Assembly (NCBI GenBank): GCA_002840505.1
Contig: PHBC01000002.1
Coordinates: 180,316 to 244,315, forward strand
DNA length: 64,000 nucleotides
Source: Deltaproteobacteria bacterium HGW-Deltaproteobacteria-2
Lineage (GTDB): Bacteria > Desulfobacterota > Syntrophia > Syntrophales > Smithellaceae
Direction: 5' to 3'
The first letter of the stretch is position 1. Each line of letters begins with the position of its first letter. A program made the position numbers and the translations under genes. This document shows positions 61,733-64,000 of the stretch, in pieces. The notes below the pieces were generated by a model that saw only the letters and a list, made by a program, of their open reading frames with translations, was not told the DNA's origin and did no database searches.

Positions 61733-63304
61733 ATGAGTGACGATCTGCAAAAAGACACAACTCAAGGCAAAATCAAAGAGTTTGAGCAAAAAAGTCAATC
61801 CATAAAAATGATGGGCGGAGAAAAACAAATTAAGAAACAGCACGGCTTAAAGAAACTTACCGCCCGCGAACGGCTGGATTTGTTTTTTGATAAAGATACT
61901 TTTCAGGAAGTTCAACTTTTTGTCAAGCACCGCTCTACTCTCTTTGGTCTGGATAAAAAAGAAATTCCTTCTGACGGCGTTATTACCGGATTTGGTAAAG
62001 TTAACGGACGCACAGTTTTTACGGCTGCTCAGGATTTCACTAGTTCCGGCGGCAGTCTGGGTGAAATGCACGCAAAGAAAATATGGAAAATAATGGATAT
62101 GGCTATTGCCGCCCAAAAACCATTTGTGGCTCTTAATGATTCCGGCGGCGCACGCATTCAGGAAGGTGTTCCCTCTCTGGAGGGTTATGGCGGAATTTTT
62201 TACCGCAACACGATAGGCTCAGGTTATATTCCGCAGATTACTGCCATTTTGGGGCCGACAGCCGGAGGTGCCGTTTATTCACCGGCTCTTGCCGACTGGG
62301 TTTTTATGGTTAAAGACAGCAGTTATATGTATATCACAGGGCCGGATGTCATAAAAGCCGCCATTGATGAAGAAGTAACCCATGATGAACTGGGCGGAGC
62401 TATAGCCCACGCTACAAAAAGCGGCGTTTGTCATTTTGTTACGGAAAACGATACTGAATGCATCGAGAAAATAAAAGCACTTCTTTCCTATCTGCCGGAT
62501 AGTTGTCACGCTCCCCTTCCTCTGGTTGATTGCACAGACAGCGCTCAACGAATTTGCACGGAACTGGATACGATTATTCCCGATAAGACCAATCGCGTAT
62601 ACGATATGAAGAAAATTATCAAATCTGTCGCTGATAATAATGAAATGTTTGAACCGTTTGAACTCTGGGCGAAAAATATCATCATCGCTTTTATCCGTAT
62701 TATGGGAAAGCCGGTTGGCGTCATTGCCAATAATCCCCGTTTTGCCGCCGGTGTCCTGGATATAAACGCGTCCGATAAAGCTTCCCGCTTTATCCGCTTC
62801 TGTGATGCTTTTAATATTCCGCTTTTGACTTTTACCGACGTTCCCGGATATATGCCGGGAACGATTCAGGAATGGGCAGGGATAATCCGCCACGGCGCCA
62901 AGCTTCTCCACGCTTATTCGGAGGCAACTGTGCCGAAAATAACCGTGATAACCCGCAAAGCATACGGCGGAGCATATATCGGCATGTGCAGCAAACAATT
63001 AGGCGCTGATTATGTCATGGCATGGCCAACAGCTGAAATTGCCGTTTTGGGCGGAGAAGGAGCCTGCAATATAATTTACCGCAGTGAAATTTCCGCCGCT
63101 GCTGATCCGGCAGCCAAAAAAGCTGAACTTGTCGCCGCCTATGAAGATCAATTCAGCAATCCTTATTTTGCTGCATCTCTGGGCATTATCGAAGAAATAA
63201 TCGTTCCCCACGATACTCGCAAAAGAATTGTGGCGCTGCTGGATGCGCTGAAAGATAAAAAAGAACCACGTTTACCCAAGAAACATAATAACATTCCTCT
63301 TTAG
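61733..63304 (+). CDS. Acyl-CoA carboxylase carboxyltransferase (PccB / methylmalonyl-CoA decarboxylase alpha type)
   Basis: A 523-residue fused carboxyltransferase. The N-half starts KLTARERLDLFFD and has FTSSGGSLGEMHAKKI, DSGGARIQEGV and GPTAGGAVYSPAL. The C-half has NNPRFAAGVLDINASDKASRFI, FTDVPGYMPG and YGGAYIGMCSKQLGADYVMAWP. This is the biotin-dependent enzyme that moves CO2 between carboxybiotin and propionyl- or acetyl-CoA-type substrates; in anaerobes it can be part of methylmalonyl-CoA decarboxylase. No biotin carrier or carboxylase gene is adjacent, so the partner is elsewhere. Confidence 0.95.
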   Translation: MSDDLQKDTTQGKIKEFEQKSQSIKMMGGEKQIKKQHGLKKLTARERLDLFFDKDTFQEVQLFVKHRSTLFGLDKKEIPSDGVITGFGKVNGRTVFTAAQDFTSSGGSLGEMHAKKIWKIMDMAIAAQKPFVALNDSGGARIQEGVPSLEGYGGIFYRNTIGSGYIPQITAILGPTAGGAVYSPALADWVFMVKDSSYMYITGPDVIKAAIDEEVTHDELGGAIAHATKSGVCHFVTENDTECIEKIKALLSYLPDSCHAPLPLVDCTDSAQRICTELDTIIPDKTNRVYDMKKIIKSVADNNEMFEPFELWAKNIIIAFIRIMGKPVGVIANNPRFAAGVLDINASDKASRFIRFCDAFNIPLLTFTDVPGYMPGTIQEWAGIIRHGAKLLHAYSEATVPKITVITRKAYGGAYIGMCSKQLGADYVMAWPTAEIAVLGGEGACNIIYRSEISAAADPAAKKAELVAAYEDQFSNPYFAASLGIIEEIIVPHDTRKRIVALLDALKDKKEPRLPKKHNNIPL

Positions 63305-63313
63305 TATTTTGGG

Positions 63314-63691
63314 GTGGATGTGTACAATTTATTTGCCGATGCGATTATTCTGGCTCATTTCTTATTTATCGCATTTGTTATGTGCGGTGGTTTACTGGTC
63401 ATCCGCCAGCCGCGAATTGCTTTTGTACACCTTCCTGCGGCATTGTGGGGAGCAGCCGTAGAAATTTTTGGATGGATTTGTCCTTTAACACCTTTAGAAA
63501 ATCATTTTCGTAATCTGGCGGGAAACTACCAATATAGCGGTGACTTTATTTTACGATATCTGGTTCCTGTAATCTATCCGGAAAATCTGACATCTACGAT
63601 ACAAACAGTTCTGGGTATTTCGGTCATCGTAATAAATGTTTTTGTCTACACCATTGCAATACGTAAACACAAAAATGCGGCTAGCCATTAA
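63314..63691 (+). CDS. DUF2784-family membrane protein
   Basis: 125 residues with helices at about 5-28, 38-56 and 92-115. The family pattern is ADAIILAHFLFIAFVMCGGLLV, then WGAAVEIFGWICPLTPLENHFR and the IYPENLT end. Function is unknown. The start is GTG at 63314, or the GTG two codons later; the Shine-Dalgarno is weak. It follows the carboxyltransferase by 9 bases and may be co-transcribed, or may be the end of that unit. The DNA beyond it is disrupted. Confidence 0.85.
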   Translation: MDVYNLFADAIILAHFLFIAFVMCGGLLVIRQPRIAFVHLPAALWGAAVEIFGWICPLTPLENHFRNLAGNYQYSGDFILRYLVPVIYPENLTSTIQTVLGISVIVINVFVYTIAIRKHKNAASH

Positions 63692-63814
63692 AAGATTCAA
63701 CCTCTTTAAAGCGGTTGCCTGACCTAATATCTCAAACACTCTATCAATTTCTGGACCGTGTACTTTTCCTGTGATGGCGGCTCGAATTCGAGTTTGCTGT
63801 TGTCGGGACCGTTT
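63690..63814 (-). pseudogene. Truncated C-terminus of glutamyl-tRNA synthetase
   Basis: Minus-strand reading gives RIRAAITGKVHGPEIDRV, then FEILGQATALKRLNLLM, which strongly resembles the end of GltX (RVALTG, G-P-E, LG, LKRL). A TAA lies in frame at 63815-63817, immediately upstream, so no start or body remains. The fragment overlaps nothing but runs on into the antisense of DUF2784. It is either a remnant cut by an insertion or rearrangement, or a family resemblance I cannot test. Confidence 0.5.
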
Positions 63815-64000
63815 TTACAACCCGAGAGGGTTAATAGATAGAAGCACAAAAACAAAAGCGAAAATGACGTGGCAGGCAGCCTTTTTTTTCATAGAAGCTC
63901 GAAGGTACACTAGCCTGCCTGCAGTTGACTTGGATGTTTCTTAAAGAAATCCACCCTTGGCTCAAGGAACTTGAGCTGGTGACAGGCCGGATTATCCATA
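63815..64000. other. Unassigned DNA after the gltX remnant
   Basis: Includes a short palindrome AACCCGAGAGGGTT (63819-63832) and an inverted pair GGCAGGC / GCCTGCC separated by about 40 bases. A frame open from about 63895 to the edge, with an ATG at 63934, reads MFLKEIHPWLKELELVTGRI. I do not recognise it. It could be the start of a mobile-element gene cut by the window edge. Confidence 0.3.

Noticed and set aside
61465..61758. Minus-strand frame of 97 codons between truA and the carboxyltransferase
   Set aside because: Low-complexity AT-rich translation overlapping both neighbours; no family resemblance.

Overview
The window is ordinary, densely coded chromosome (AT-rich, roughly 40-45% GC by eye) from a strictly anaerobic Gram-negative bacterium, most likely a Syntrophales-like deltaproteobacterium (Syntrophus/Smithella type). 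This placement is inference. It rests on ffh-rpsP-KH-rimM-trmD-SPOUT-rplS-rnhB-yraN synteny, a valine-type 2-oxoacid:ferredoxin oxidoreductase, a siroheme decarboxylase (AhbB), a giant acyl-CoA dehydratase activase, a biotin-dependent carboxyltransferase, type IV pili and an RND pump.

Layout. 1-128: tail of a UDP-glucose dehydrogenase. 134-8527 (minus): translation/RNA-modification cluster (yraN, rnhB, rplS, SPOUT protein, trmD, rimM, KH protein, rpsP, ffh), a SPOR protein, argS and a small Cys-rich protein. 8702-16569 (minus): type IV pilus minor-pilin operon: prepilin peptidase, DsbC-like thiol isomerase, FimT, PilV, PilW, PilX and a very large PilY1. 16678-24890: dTDP-sugar genes, ribD, an FAD dehydrogenase, a NusG paralogue, then the oxidoreductase operon with an ACT protein and a release-factor-like protein. 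25127-32222: F0 genes, with atpE on the minus strand separated from atpZ-atpI-atpB by ahbB-hemL and GDP-fucose/uronate sugar genes. 32464-37355: dehydratase activase and mobA. 37445-43948: TetR-controlled RND efflux operon. 43984-51201 (minus): zinc-finger/J-domain protein, Cam-type gamma carbonic anhydrase, coaE, coaX, birA, nadC, valS. 51535-57021: TPR/SLH lipoprotein, a small recombinase-bearing mobile remnant, miaA, mutL. 57210-63691: SLOG protein, membrane glycosyltransferase-like protein, rmlD, truA, acyl-CoA carboxylase beta and DUF2784. 63692-64000: a truncated gltX tail and unassigned DNA.

Most distinctive points. First, a family of intergenic hairpin mosaics: palindromes with loops rich in CGCTTCG, joined by recurring GTTCGTCC and GGGTCTCA linkers. 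There are three clear clusters in 64 kb and one degenerate copy. Second, PilY1 carries about 36 cysteines in a repeat region inserted inside its von Willebrand A domain, and its operon encodes a dedicated DsbC-like isomerase. Third, the F0 sector genes are split, and the c subunit lacks the key Na+-ligand glutamine. No rRNA, tRNA, CRISPR array or intact insertion sequence was recognised.
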